A stretch of 64,000 nt of DNA from Gammaproteobacteria bacterium (GCA_030682575.1 JAUXNX010000026.1:62001-126000); one strand, 5' to 3'. Counted from the first letter of the stretch, positions 36,019-45,615 are shown. Made by a program: numbers and translations. The notes: generated from the letters alone by a model not told the origin.

Positions 36019-37407
36019 TTACTCAGCTGCAACTGAACGCTGTTTAGCTGCTTCACGCTGTGCAACGATCTCTGCATAACCCTCGTCATCGAGGTGAGTG
36101 ATCGCGATCCAGGCATGAGACATCTCGTCAGCAGTACGGCTACCACCTACAACCCACATATCTGGATCTGGGTTGTTCGGGTTGTTAGCTGTGTTGTCGT
36201 ACCACTGCTTGATCACCAGAACTGCGCCTGTTGGAAGCAGCGGAGCGACATCCGGCTCATACAGGTGGCTGTGGTGCCAAGTGGCGCTCCAGTTGGAGAT
36301 CTGGCTGATCTGCTCTGTACGACCAGTCGCTGGGTAGAATATCTCCAGTGACGCAGCGCGCAGACGCAGGTGGCCGTGAGGCTGGAAGCTGTCAACACGT
36401 ACTGGGTGGTCGAATGAGTGGAAGCCCTGAGTCATGGCAGTGCCATGCGGAGGAACAATCAGCTCGCCGTGACGCAGACCGTACAGCTTCAGATCCTGCT
36501 TGAAGCGTGCTTTCTCTGCGTAGTCTTCCGGGTGCAGCCAAATGCCGATTTCAACCACGTTGTCTTCGATCATCGCGCCAGGTGCAGTTGCACCTACTCC
36601 GCCTGGGAACAGGTGAATGTCCCAACGTACGCGTGAGTTTGCAGGGATGGTGCGGCACACGCCATCAGGCATGATCTCGCCCCACTTGCCCATTGCGTAC
36701 TCAGTCAGTTGACCGTAGTCCTCGTACTCGCCAGTCTCTGGGTTCATGATTTCCAGATCAGAGTTGGCGTGGTGAACCACAGTCTTGGCATTGGCGCGCG
36801 GCTTTACCTGTATTGCCTTGATGCAGCGGTCCTGAGTCAGGCCGGTCATCACGTACGGGCGGTGCCACATGTCGTTACCAATAGCGGGAACGTCAATAGA
36901 CTCGGAGTCCAGAATCAGGTTAGGTTGGCCGAACTGGGCTGCAAAGTTCCACTCGTCCAGGCTTGGGATATCCGGTACGGGAGGAGTACGATCACCCCAA
37001 TCGCCTTCCGGAGCACCTTGCTGTACCCAGGCAGTGATCGTATCGATCTCTGACTGATCCAGACGCCAGTCGCCTTGCAGCTGCTGGATGCCAATACCGT
37101 GGTCGTACGAATAGGGAGGCATTTCACGCGTCTCTACTTTGTACTGAATGAGCGGAGCCCAAGGACGGATCTGCTCATAGTTAGTGAACTGCATTGGGCC
37201 GATACCGCCTTCGCGGTGGCAGACTACACAGTTCTCATTGATGATCTCTGCAACGTGGTCTGCATAAGTCACTTGACCTGCGTCAATTGACAGACCTGTT
37301 GATTGTGCTTGAGCCTGGGCGTTAAGCCCCAACACTGCAAGTACTGCAAAGCCCAAAACGGCCTTTCCTGCATGTTGTTTCTTCGTAAAACACTGCTTTA
37401 TTCTCAT
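36019..37407 (-). CDS. Cytochrome c / copper type II ascorbate-dependent monooxygenase-like protein
   Basis: This 462-residue exported protein has a signal peptide (about 1-35, ending AQAQAQ). A haem c site, C60-V-V-C63-H64, lies in a planctomycete-type cytochrome-like domain (NENCVVCHREGGIGPMQFTN). The C-terminal part matches the PHM-type copper monooxygenase fold: H212-H213 (TVVHHAN) and H265 (DIHLF) as likely CuH ligands, H344-x-H346 (QPHGHLR) as the CuM pair, and M429 (TADEMSHAW) as the CuM methionine. All ligand positions are by-eye assignments. Compared with the redoxin fusion next door, this one keeps the full set and so could be catalytically active. The gene at 37581 lies upstream on the same strand. 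Confidence 0.78.
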   Translation of the reverse strand: MRIKQCFTKKQHAGKAVLGFAVLAVLGLNAQAQAQSTGLSIDAGQVTYADHVAEIINENCVVCHREGGIGPMQFTNYEQIRPWAPLIQYKVETREMPPYSYDHGIGIQQLQGDWRLDQSEIDTITAWVQQGAPEGDWGDRTPPVPDIPSLDEWNFAAQFGQPNLILDSESIDVPAIGNDMWHRPYVMTGLTQDRCIKAIQVKPRANAKTVVHHANSDLEIMNPETGEYEDYGQLTEYAMGKWGEIMPDGVCRTIPANSRVRWDIHLFPGGVGATAPGAMIEDNVVEIGIWLHPEDYAEKARFKQDLKLYGLRHGELIVPPHGTAMTQGFHSFDHPVRVDSFQPHGHLRLRAASLEIFYPATGRTEQISQISNWSATWHHSHLYEPDVAPLLPTGAVLVIKQWYDNTANNPNNPDPDMWVVGGSRTADEMSHAWIAITHLDDEGYAEIVAQREAAKQRSVAAE

Positions 37408-37580
37408 GATCCTCTCCTCGTTTGGGTGAGCAGTGCCAGCAATGTAAATCTACCGCCAGTACTTGTCCACCATTTCATTATTGTATCTGCAACGATTTGT
37501 GACGACCTGACAACCATGCCTTCAGAAGAAGAGTGTTTGCCAGGTTTTCCTGCTGATCAATCATTAAAACAACTTTCTTA

Positions 37581-38525
37581 TCAAGGTGTTACGGTCACCT
37601 TATGGTAGGCGTTTGTCCAGCAGCACTGGTCGCCATAACTGCTGTCCGCTGCATCGTGGTTGGTCACCGCTGCGCGAATAATGTATTCACCTGGTACAGA
37701 GAACGTAGCTACTACGCTTGCGACACCGTGGCCCAGTGGTAGACGAACCTGATTGGGGTCGTTTGCCTGCGCTCCACGAGGACGTCGTGCGCCTTCCACT
37801 GGTGTTGTGGGGGCTGGTGTAGATTCGTGCCTTGTGAAGGTCACATTGGCTGCTGCACCTTGATGAGCCTGCCACGTCACCATGACTGGCACTGGCTCTA
37901 CGTAACGTGGATCAGTAGTGTCGCGCACAGAAATATCTTCTGCATGTACTGTCAACGTCAATGGGCTTCCTGCTGCCACGGTCAGCGGTGCATCCGCAAT
38001 GATACCCATCGGATCCTGGCCGCGGGGGCCATTCGCAGTAAATCCCACCAGTGGAGCAACGGTACCTGCAGGACGTGGCTTCTTGTCGAGCGTGTAACCA
38101 AGTCTGCCAATACGGCCTGGGACCCGCAACATTTCGCCATTTCCGGTCTTGATGTTCCACCAGATTGACTGATCGCGCATGGACGCCGGAACGGTCACTG
38201 TGAATACGCCAACGGATCGGCCTGTTGCGAAGTGCGTGGGCTGCATGCCGTTGAACTGCTCAGGCTCAAGGAAGTTGTTCGGACCGATTGGAATGTCCAG
38301 TGTCTGGTCTGTGTTTCTGTTGTGATAGCCGAACGATACGGTGAAAGACCCGTCTTCGTTGTCATACGAGCCTTCCATGATTGGAAGCACCGGCAAGCCG
38401 GTAGGCGTATTCAGGCTCAAAGGCCGCGGCGGGGGGGTTGGTTGGGCTTGGGCAGGCATCATACTGGCCGCTACCAGGGTCATGCCCAGCAGAAGACCAA
38501 CAACTGTCCGAATGTTCATTTTCAT
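37581..38525 (-). CDS. Secreted protein of unknown function, 314 aa
   Basis: The signal peptide is about 1-27 (VVGLLLGMTLVAASMMPAQA, then QPTPPPRP). The mature protein appears to be all-beta: DGSFTVSFGYHNRNTDQTLD, VFTVTVPASMRD and a C-terminal Ig-like strand set (VASVVATFSVPGEYIIRAAV). Two cysteines occur together in DQCCWTN near the end. I recognise no named family. It is upstream of, and on the same strand as, the cytochrome/copper protein gene at 36019, with 173 bases between. Shared transcription is plausible, and a partner role as an assembly or substrate-binding protein is inferred from position only. Confidence 0.75.
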   Translation of the reverse strand: MKMNIRTVVGLLLGMTLVAASMMPAQAQPTPPPRPLSLNTPTGLPVLPIMEGSYDNEDGSFTVSFGYHNRNTDQTLDIPIGPNNFLEPEQFNGMQPTHFATGRSVGVFTVTVPASMRDQSIWWNIKTGNGEMLRVPGRIGRLGYTLDKKPRPAGTVAPLVGFTANGPRGQDPMGIIADAPLTVAAGSPLTLTVHAEDISVRDTTDPRYVEPVPVMVTWQAHQGAAANVTFTRHESTPAPTTPVEGARRPRGAQANDPNQVRLPLGHGVASVVATFSVPGEYIIRAAVTNHDAADSSYGDQCCWTNAYHKVTVTP

Positions 38526-38853
38526 CGACTTTCTCTCCCAGAAATACCATTGTGTTTTTTTTAAGAACGAGCGTCACGGGCGTAATTGAAGCAGGAGTCT
38601 CCCTCTGCCGCAAGCACCAAGCGTGATTACTACACTGAGATAGCATACCTCAGCCCTGTCAGCATGACTGAAACGATCTGTAACTTTCAAGTTCTGCGAG
38701 ACTCGGGGCGGGACTGCACTGACCTTAATGCCCTGTCTACCTGTGGATCGTGAGGTGCTTATTCAACAAAGACAACAATGGGTTCAACACAGCAGGAGCA
38801 TTATTGATGTAGATCAAGGTGCAGGCGGGGCCCTGTTCAGCATTCGTGGTGGT
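38526..38853. other. Intergenic region upstream of the 37581 gene
   Basis: This 328-base gap lies between two minus-strand genes (fadI stop at 38854, secreted-protein start at 38525). It should hold the promoter of the secreted-protein gene and the end of the fad operon. A GAGAGAAAG-type ribosome-binding site precedes the start at 38525. I see no clear terminator or -35/-10 pair. A plus-strand open frame beginning at 38728 runs into fadI antisense and is rejected. Confidence 0.5.
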
Positions 38854-40131
38854 TCAATCTCTTTCCAGAATCGCCGCAGCGCCCATGCCGCCTGCGGTAC
38901 AGATGGATATCAAACCTTTGCCTGCCCCTTTTTCCGAGAGCAGTTTTGCCAGGGTGGCAATGATGCGGGAGCCGGTGGCGGCGAACGGATGCCCAACTGC
39001 CAGGGAACTGCCCTTGACGTTCAGGCGTGCCCGATCAATGGGGCCAAGTGCGCCCTGAAGCCCCAGAGTGTTGCGGCAGAAGTCTTCACTCTCCCATGCC
39101 CGGAGCGTACACAGCACTTGAGCGGCGAATGCCTCATGAATTTCGTAGAAATCAAAATCCTGCAGATGCATACCCGTCGCCGTGAGAAGTTCGCTGACGG
39201 CGACTGTCGGTGCCATGAGCAGCCCTTCGCCGCCAACGAAATCGACAGCAGCCGTGCGGGCGTGGGTCATCCAGGCCAGCACAGGCAGGTTGTGTGTGTG
39301 AGCATATTCTTCGCTGGTGAGCAGAACTGCAGAGGCACCATCAGTCAGTGGTGTGCTGTTGCCCGCAGTCAACGTGCCGCCAGGACCACGGTCGAAGGAT
39401 GGTTTCAACGCCGCAAGTTTCTCCAGACTGCTGTCTGCCCGCAAATTGTTGTCGCGAGCCACGCCTTGATACGGGCTGACGAGGTCGTCAAAGAAACCCT
39501 CAGCGTAGGCTGCCGCCGCATTCAGGTGACTGGCAAGGGCCAACTGATCCTGTTCAACTCGTGAGATACCCCACTCCTTGGCCATGCGCTCGCAGTGCTC
39601 ACCCATCGACAGCCTGGTGCGTGGCTCGGCATTGGCGGGTGCCTGCGGAGCGAGTTCCGAAGGGCGGAAGCGCTTGAATGCCCGCAACTTGCTCCCGAAG
39701 TCTCGCGCCTGGTTGAACTTGATCAGGCGTTTCGCAAAGCGCTTTTGAAATACTAGTGGAACGTCGCTGGTGGTGTCCGAGCCTGCCGCAATGGCACAGT
39801 CGATCTGTCCGCTGGCAATGCGACCTGCCGCCAGCATTGCCGCCTGAAGCGATGTACCGCACGCCATCTGCAGCGTGGTTCCGGGTGTAGCAGGTGAAAG
39901 CTTGGTGCTGAGGACCGCCTCGCGCGCCAGGTTCCAGTCCCGGGAATGAGTAGTGACTGCACCGGCGATCACTTCGTCGATCTTACGGCCGCCAAGTTGA
40001 TATCTATCCACGAGCTTCTGCAGTGTGTCAGCGAGCATGTCCAGATTGCTCAGTTCCGAATACACCGTATTCGAGCGACAGAACGGGGTACGGGTACCAC
40101 CGATGATCGCGACGCGCTTGAGCACCTTCAT
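38854..40131 (-). CDS. fadI: Acetyl-CoA C-acyltransferase (3-ketoacyl-CoA thiolase, FadI-like)
   Basis: This 425-residue thiolase ends each beta-oxidation cycle by cutting 3-ketoacyl-CoA with CoA. Catalytic residues are visible: the nucleophilic Cys91 in LQMACGTSLQAA, the His in DFYEIHEAFAAQV, the His in VGHPFAATGSR, and the second Cys in SICTAGGMGAA. The N terminus, RVAIIGGTRTPFCRS, is typical. The gene starts 1 base after the fadJ stop, so the two are one operon and probably one trifunctional complex. The length and sequence fit FadI-type thiolases better than FadA (about 387 aa). Confidence 0.92.
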   Translation of the reverse strand: MKVLKRVAIIGGTRTPFCRSNTVYSELSNLDMLADTLQKLVDRYQLGGRKIDEVIAGAVTTHSRDWNLAREAVLSTKLSPATPGTTLQMACGTSLQAAMLAAGRIASGQIDCAIAAGSDTTSDVPLVFQKRFAKRLIKFNQARDFGSKLRAFKRFRPSELAPQAPANAEPRTRLSMGEHCERMAKEWGISRVEQDQLALASHLNAAAAYAEGFFDDLVSPYQGVARDNNLRADSSLEKLAALKPSFDRGPGGTLTAGNSTPLTDGASAVLLTSEEYAHTHNLPVLAWMTHARTAAVDFVGGEGLLMAPTVAVSELLTATGMHLQDFDFYEIHEAFAAQVLCTLRAWESEDFCRNTLGLQGALGPIDRARLNVKGSSLAVGHPFAATGSRIIATLAKLLSEKGAGKGLISICTAGGMGAAAILERD

Positions 40132-40132
40132 C

Positions 40133-42175
40133 TCAATTCTCCCTCGCTATGGTGTTCGGATCTTCAACAGAGGGTTGGTTGCTCGGTACCTCACTCTTCA
40201 AGGTTTGAGTCTTCAGGTAATGCAATGGTCCTCCACGGAAGGGAGCAAATCCGGTGCCAAACACCATGCCAGCATCAAGCAGGTCTGCGTCAGCCACAAT
40301 GCCATCGGCGAGAGCAGCCTGACATTCGTCGGTATAGGTTTTGATCAGCCTTGCGCCGATCGCGGCGAGATCATGCCCTGCAATCTTTTCTTTATTCTTG
40401 CTCGGCTTGTCCTTCTCCCAGCGATAGAAGCCCTGACCGGATTTGCGCCCCAGGTGTCCCTGCTCAGTCAAATGTTTGAGCTGTGCTGTGGCTTTGTCCA
40501 TCGCCGGATTTGCCGAAGACTCCGCACGGTGTGCAAGAGTTTTCGTCACCATCAGGCAAACATCCAAGCCTACCGTGTCGGCCAACTCCACCGGTCCCAT
40601 CGGCATGCCAAAGGCCTCGGCGGCAGCATCAATGGCCTCGATGGGCACTCCCTCCTGATGGATGATCATTGCCTCCATCATATAAGGAGCAAGAACCCGA
40701 TTGACGAGAAAACCCGGACTGCTCTTGACCGGCAGCGGGTAACGATTGATTTGTCCACAGAAGGCCGCACCACGGCGCAGCATCTCCGGGTCGCTCTGCG
40801 CGCCTTGCACGACCTCCACCAACGGCATTTTGGCAACGGGATTGAAGAAGTGAAGACCAATGAGTCGGCCAGGCTCCTTAAGCGCAGTGGCCAACTCTTC
40901 AAGCGGGATGGATGAAGTGTTGGTGGCCAGAACAGCGCCGGGTTTCAGGCGCGGCTCAAGACTGCCAAGTAACGCCTGCTTGGCATCCAGTCTCTCGATG
41001 ATGATTTCGATCACGACATCTGCCTGGGGCACCAGATCACCGTCGACATCCGGTCGCAGTCTGTCCATGGCGGCCTTCACGGCGGCCGGTTCCAGCCGTT
41101 TTTTCTTGAACAGCGCTTCCGCCCGTTTCATCGCCGATTCGATGAATTTCATTTCGCGATCCTGCAGGCTTACCTCCAGTCCCTGCAGGACACACCAGGC
41201 AGCAATGTCGCCTCCCATGACGCCGGCACCTATCACGTGCACCCGACGGGCACGAAAGTCGCTCTGCTTGCCTTCCTTCTTGAGACGTTCCATCAACCCG
41301 AAGACACGGCGCAACCCCGCCGCCTGTGGCGTTACCATCAGGCGACCAACGGCCAGTGCCTCGGCCTTCATCATCGCATTGCGATCACCTCCGTACTGCT
41401 CCCAAGTATCGATCAGCCAATAAGGTGCAGGATAATGTTCCTCGCGAGCACGCAGTGCAGTCTGTTTGCGCATCTGTTTTGCCAGCAGATGTCTGGCCGG
41501 GTTGGTATTGGTCAGTCTCGCAAGAAAGCTGGGGGAGCGACTCTTTCTGCGGCCTGTAATCGCGCGGCGTGCAGCCCAGAACAGCTCCTCATGCCTGCCA
41601 ATCACCTCGTCGACCAGTCCCAGCGCTTGAGCCTGCCGGGCATTGATCTGACGTGCGGAGAGCATCAGTTCCATCGCTTTCAGTCCACCGATGCGGGTGA
41701 TGGATCGCGCTGAACCGCCAAAACCAGGAAAGATACCGAGTTGAATTTCGGGGAAACCAATCTTCGTTGCCGGCAGATCGCGCACGATCCGATAGTTGCA
41801 GCTCAGGGCCAGCTCCAGGCCACCGCCGAGGCAATAGCCTTCGAACGCGGCGACTGTTGGGCAGGGCAGTTTTTCGAGTCGCGAGAAGATGTCGTGAACC
41901 TGTTGTATGGATCGCGTCACAGCCTCTGCTTCTGTAAAGGTGCCAAACTGCCGAATGTCAGCGCCGAGAATAAATCCAGTGGTTTTGTCTGACAGGATGG
42001 CCAAGCCACTCGGAGTCCTTCTTTCTGCGTGACCGATCAGCGCATCAAGTTCCAGCAGCACTTCCGCCGACAGGGAATTCACGGCCTCGCCCTTGCGATT
42101 CAGAAAGAGCCAAAGGATGTCGTCGCTGTCGCGTTCAACACGCCAATGTTCGCAGGAAGGAATGGTCTCGTTCAT
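40133..42175 (-). CDS. fadJ: Multifunctional fatty-acid oxidation protein: enoyl-CoA hydratase / 3-hydroxyacyl-CoA dehydrogenase (FadJ-like)
   Basis: This 680-residue alpha subunit hydrates enoyl-CoA and oxidises the product. The crotonase domain (about 1-230) has FILGADIRQFG and YCLGGGLELALSCNYRI. The NAD-binding domain has HVIGAGVMGGDIAAWCVLQG, and the 3HCDH C-terminal domains have LIGLHFFNPVAKMPLVEVV and SPGFLVNRVLAPYM. It is first in the fadJ-fadI operon. A divergent sensor kinase reads away from its upstream side after 176 bases. The start MNETIPSCEHW at 42175 has no strong competing start. Confidence 0.94.
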   Translation of the reverse strand: MNETIPSCEHWRVERDSDDILWLFLNRKGEAVNSLSAEVLLELDALIGHAERRTPSGLAILSDKTTGFILGADIRQFGTFTEAEAVTRSIQQVHDIFSRLEKLPCPTVAAFEGYCLGGGLELALSCNYRIVRDLPATKIGFPEIQLGIFPGFGGSARSITRIGGLKAMELMLSARQINARQAQALGLVDEVIGRHEELFWAARRAITGRRKSRSPSFLARLTNTNPARHLLAKQMRKQTALRAREEHYPAPYWLIDTWEQYGGDRNAMMKAEALAVGRLMVTPQAAGLRRVFGLMERLKKEGKQSDFRARRVHVIGAGVMGGDIAAWCVLQGLEVSLQDREMKFIESAMKRAEALFKKKRLEPAAVKAAMDRLRPDVDGDLVPQADVVIEIIIERLDAKQALLGSLEPRLKPGAVLATNTSSIPLEELATALKEPGRLIGLHFFNPVAKMPLVEVVQGAQSDPEMLRRGAAFCGQINRYPLPVKSSPGFLVNRVLAPYMMEAMIIHQEGVPIEAIDAAAEAFGMPMGPVELADTVGLDVCLMVTKTLAHRAESSANPAMDKATAQLKHLTEQGHLGRKSGQGFYRWEKDKPSKNKEKIAGHDLAAIGARLIKTYTDECQAALADGIVADADLLDAGMVFGTGFAPFRGGPLHYLKTQTLKSEVPSNQPSVEDPNTIAREN

Positions 42176-42351
42176 GATGGTAGTTCGATCCTTTCCGGCG
42201 GGTAACCGACTGGAACCAGCACTGGGCGAATGGTCGTGGACTGTGGTATCAAACAGGATTCAAACACCTTTCAGGAAACAAGACAACACGCCTGCAGCGG
42301 ACGTTGTGGCAGCAGAGCTCGCACCCGCAATGTTGAACCGTGAGGGTCGCG

Positions 42352-44322
42352 TCAGACAGATACTGCGCACGCAAACTCAACTCCACGTGCAGGCAGCGAT
42401 GTGCGAATAGTTGTTCCGTTGCCAAACTCCGAGTGCCAGTAAACCTTTGCTCCGATTTCAGTAGCTCGCGACTTTATATTGTTGATGCCATTTCCCATGA
42501 CGCCGTGTCGATCAAAGCCTCTGCCATTGTCGGCAATGGTGAATTCCCAACAGAGAGATTCAAGCGCTATTGTCACTACCACCTGGTCCGCGTTGGCATG
42601 TCGGATGATGTTGCTGACCACTTCTTTCAGTATTCTGTTCAGATTGAAAGCGATGGCGGAGGGAATGATGACGTTTGGAATATCTTCGCTCTGACGCCAG
42701 ATCACTTCATGCCCAGAACCACCCAGGCGCAGTTCCGTTTCCTCTCTGATGTCTGTCAGAAAAGTGCGGAGAGGCTGATCAGGGTTGTTCGCTTTTGATA
42801 CTGCCTGGCGCAGACTTTCCAGCGCAGAACGCGCCATATTACCCAGTTTGCTGCTTTGATCTGCGTGAATGATCGACAGGAGCTTGGAGCCAACGTCGTC
42901 GTGAAGATCCCGATAGATTTTCGTGCGCTCCTGCTCTGCGGCCTGATTGATTTCAAGGAGACGGCGCTCTGCAAAATTCTTTTCGATGACCTGGCGGCTC
43001 AGCTCCACCTTGGTTTCCAATTCCCGATTGAGATTCTCCGCTTCGGCGAGCGCACTTGTGAATCGTTTGAGCAGTGTCCCCACAAACACCATGAACAGTA
43101 ATGGGATGCCGAAGTGCGCGTAGAAGATCGAGCCTTCCCAGCGCTCGCTTGGCGCAAGGAACATCAGGTAGACATTGTGCACAAACAGGCCAATTTGAAT
43201 CAGCATGGCGATGGAAATTATCACTGCCTGACTCCTGTGTTCGCGCAGCGCTATCCTGGTAACTCTCAACACGATGGCGGCGAGAGCGACAGTGCCAACA
43301 AGGTGGAAGGCATAAGCCGCAATCCAGAAATAGTCCGGCGGAATCAGGAAATGTGTGACGGAGGCGAGCAGCGTCCACGCGAGGAAAAATTGTTCCCTGC
43401 GCGGTTTCTTGACGCTACCGATCAGGCGGCCGATGAACCCGTACATGCAAAAGATTGAACCATCGATGCCTACATGCACAAGGGGAAGCCAGTAGTCGTA
43501 AGGAATTGGATTGTGATAGATCACCATGTGGGCGGTTACCGTGCTCCAGCACAGGCACATGCCACTGAACCACAGATAGACCGTGTCGTTGCGGCGTACC
43601 GCCCAAAGAGTGAAGCTGATCAGAGAGAGCCCCAAGCCGAAAGCCAGGAGAATTTCGTTGATCTCTACTTGACGAAACATCCGCTCTGCCCACAGTTGCT
43701 GCATGGTAGAAGTATCGCCGAACAGGATAGGTGCAAAATTGCCACCCCAGGCGCTGCGATACAGGCGCATCAGCACTTCGTTGGAACCATCACGCCAACT
43801 TGGTTGCTGGATTTCGACGAGCAGTGGATGATTCCAGGACATCGTGTCCCGACCCTCACGATAGGTGCTGCCCCCGATCTCCGTGCCGTTGAGAAATACA
43901 TTCAGCGCCAGGTTGTAGCGCCAGAAGTAGAGACTGTAGCGCCCTTCTTCTGTCGGTTTCTGCAGGTTGAAGCGAAACCAGATGTAGGGAGAGTCAGGAT
44001 TCGGGATCGCGGATGTTGCCACATCCTCGCGTGTGTTGAAGGGCAGGGTCATGGCGCGCCACTGAACTTCTGCCGGAGGAGGATCGAGAGAATTCCAGTA
44101 CACGAATTCCATGTCTTCGATAACTTGTGGCTGGATATTGACTGGTTGCTGGGGGTAGGCAGAATTCTGCCAGAACAACATCGCCAGCATGATGGACACG
44201 GCTACAGAAGCAGCGCAGTGGAAGTGCGTTCGCTGTGCAGGATTGCTGGCGTGATCGAGGTTCATAAATGCAAGTGTTCCCGCCGCGATTGCTCTTGCGG
44301 CTGAATGACTACAACGACTCAT
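42352..44322 (-). CDS. NarL-type sensor histidine kinase with 7TM sensor
   Basis: This 656-residue membrane kinase has an N-terminal signal or anchor (about 38-50). A periplasmic beta-sandwich domain (about 65-195; ALNVFLNGTEIGG, jelly-roll-like) is followed by seven membrane helices (about 222-420) in the style of 7TMR-DISM receptors. Next come a coiled coil (AEAENLNRELETKVE), a HisKA_3-type dimerisation helix with the phospho-accepting H474 (IYRDLHDDVGSKLLS), and an ATPase domain with ILKEVVSNIIRHA and IADNGRGFD. The start at 44322 has GAGGT 5 bases upstream; an ATG at 44265 is weaker. It is divergent from a matching response regulator gene. Confidence 0.88.
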   Translation of the reverse strand: MSRCSHSAARAIAAGTLAFMNLDHASNPAQRTHFHCAASVAVSIMLAMLFWQNSAYPQQPVNIQPQVIEDMEFVYWNSLDPPPAEVQWRAMTLPFNTREDVATSAIPNPDSPYIWFRFNLQKPTEEGRYSLYFWRYNLALNVFLNGTEIGGSTYREGRDTMSWNHPLLVEIQQPSWRDGSNEVLMRLYRSAWGGNFAPILFGDTSTMQQLWAERMFRQVEINEILLAFGLGLSLISFTLWAVRRNDTVYLWFSGMCLCWSTVTAHMVIYHNPIPYDYWLPLVHVGIDGSIFCMYGFIGRLIGSVKKPRREQFFLAWTLLASVTHFLIPPDYFWIAAYAFHLVGTVALAAIVLRVTRIALREHRSQAVIISIAMLIQIGLFVHNVYLMFLAPSERWEGSIFYAHFGIPLLFMVFVGTLLKRFTSALAEAENLNRELETKVELSRQVIEKNFAERRLLEINQAAEQERTKIYRDLHDDVGSKLLSIIHADQSSKLGNMARSALESLRQAVSKANNPDQPLRTFLTDIREETELRLGGSGHEVIWRQSEDIPNVIIPSAIAFNLNRILKEVVSNIIRHANADQVVVTIALESLCWEFTIADNGRGFDRHGVMGNGINNIKSRATEIGAKVYWHSEFGNGTTIRTSLPARGVEFACAVSV

Positions 44323-44462
44323 GCTACCTCACACAGCGCAGTTTTCGGAAGCTGCGCCAACGCCCCCCTTTCGGGTGTATACAATGGAGTGGCCGTTCTC
44401 TAAAGTCGACTTCGCTCCGATTCGGGGCAACGAACTTGCGTCAAGGCAGAAACGGATCAGCC

Positions 44463-45116
44463 ATGTTGCCTCTTGAAAATGGACAAGCCCTGATTGTAGA
44501 AGACAACCCGGAGACCCGGGAGTGGCTCATTTCATGTGTGCAGACGGCGTTTCCAATGCTCAGGGTCAGCACGGCTGACGACCTCGCAAGCGCGCGCCAG
44601 GTTATTGCGGCAGGTCGTTTCGATTTGGCACTGGTGGATCTGGGACTGCCCGATGGCAGTGGGTTGGATCTGATCAGAATACTGTCATCACAAACCCATC
44701 CTTGCTACATCGTGGTAGCAACGATCTATGACGATGATCGCAATCTTTTTACCGCACTGAAGTCTGGAGCCCGGGGTTATATTCTGAAGGATCAGGACAG
44801 GGAACGTATCGTGAGCTATCTGCAGGGCATCAAGAAGAACCGCCCCGCTCTTTCCGCAGCTTCGTCTCAGCGATTGATCGAGCACTTCAACAATAAGGGC
44901 AGTGCGCTGGAGCAGACCGGCCTCACACCTCGTGAGACCGACGTCATCTGCCTGATAGGTAAGGGTTATAGTGTTGAGGATGTGGCTGGAATGCTCAATC
45001 TTTCGCCAGACACCATCAAGGGATACGTCAAAAGTATCTATGCCAAGCTGGGAGTCTCCAATCGCTCGGAGGTAACACTGGAGGCGATCCGTCTTGGAAT
45101 AATCGACTCGGTATAG
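44463..45116 (+). CDS. NarL/FixJ-family response regulator
   Basis: This 217-residue regulator has a receiver domain (ALIVEDNPETREWL; phospho-acceptor D59 in FDLALVDLGLPDGSGLDL; the conserved Lys in GYILKDQDRE). A LuxR-type HTH follows: LTPRETDVICLIGKGYSVED, then NLSPDTIKGYVKSIYAKLGV. The open frame extends upstream to 44268, but that part overlaps the divergent kinase promoter and lacks receiver sequence, so the ATG at 44463 is preferred. It pairs with the divergent kinase; the 140-base gap between the starts holds both promoters. Targets are unknown; the adjacent fadJI operon is one possibility. Confidence 0.9.
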   Translation: MLPLENGQALIVEDNPETREWLISCVQTAFPMLRVSTADDLASARQVIAAGRFDLALVDLGLPDGSGLDLIRILSSQTHPCYIVVATIYDDDRNLFTALKSGARGYILKDQDRERIVSYLQGIKKNRPALSAASSQRLIEHFNNKGSALEQTGLTPRETDVICLIGKGYSVEDVAGMLNLSPDTIKGYVKSIYAKLGVSNRSEVTLEAIRLGIIDSV

Positions 45117-45132
45117 CGCCTTGCTGGTAATC

Positions 45133-45615
45133 TCATTGGATCCATGACCCCGTTCCCGGCAAGCCATGCACTGCGAACTGTCTGAGCAGCGCGATGGCGT
45201 CGCGATCATTCTGGACGTACGCAGCCTTGAGGTACTCGTCCACATCCAATCCACCCGGCTCATTCCCGGAGTCCCGACGATACATGAAGCGCACAAAAAG
45301 GTGCCCGGGTAGTGGCTCCTCTATCCTTGTGATGCTCTCTGCGAACATTTGCTGCGCGGATCCTGCCGTACTGGTGCGGATTTCCTGTCCTTCAGTCAGC
45401 ATGACCTCATCCCGCAGTTCCCCGGAGCCAAACCGCAGATAGCGAACGAAACCCGCATGGGTGACATTTTCCAGTCGCGCACTTAGCGTGGCGTTGAAGT
45501 GCCCCGGATACTTGGTTCGAAAGACCAGCCCCTCCCAAAGCTGTTCCCGGTGGAGGCGGGGGATGACTGGTTCGTCGGGGGTGTTGATCTGAATAATGTG
45601 CTGAAATTCGAGCAA
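45133..45615 (-). CDS. AtaL-like SRPBCC protein (DUF1857)
   Basis: This 160-residue protein starts at a TTG (45615) with GAGGAG about 7 bases upstream. The N terminus LEFQHIIQINTPDEP, then LHREQLWEGLVFRTKYPGHF, matches the DUF1857/AtaL family of START-like ligand-binding folds as I remember it, and VTHAGFVRYLRFGSGELRDEV fits the central strand pair. These proteins bind or process hydrophobic ligands; no specific reaction is known here. It is convergent with the response regulator gene, 16 bases from its stop. Confidence 0.75.
   Translation of the reverse strand: MLEFQHIIQINTPDEPVIPRLHREQLWEGLVFRTKYPGHFNATLSARLENVTHAGFVRYLRFGSGELRDEVMLTEGQEIRTSTAGSAQQMFAESITRIEEPLPGHLFVRFMYRRDSGNEPGGLDVDEYLKAAYVQNDRDAIALLRQFAVHGLPGTGSWIQ

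Noticed and set aside
38728-39564. 278-codon plus-strand open frame
   Set aside because: Mostly antisense to fadI; its Cys/Gln-rich composition looks like a shadow frame.
43474-44304. 276-codon plus-strand open frame
   Set aside because: Antisense to the sensor kinase; no recognisable motif.
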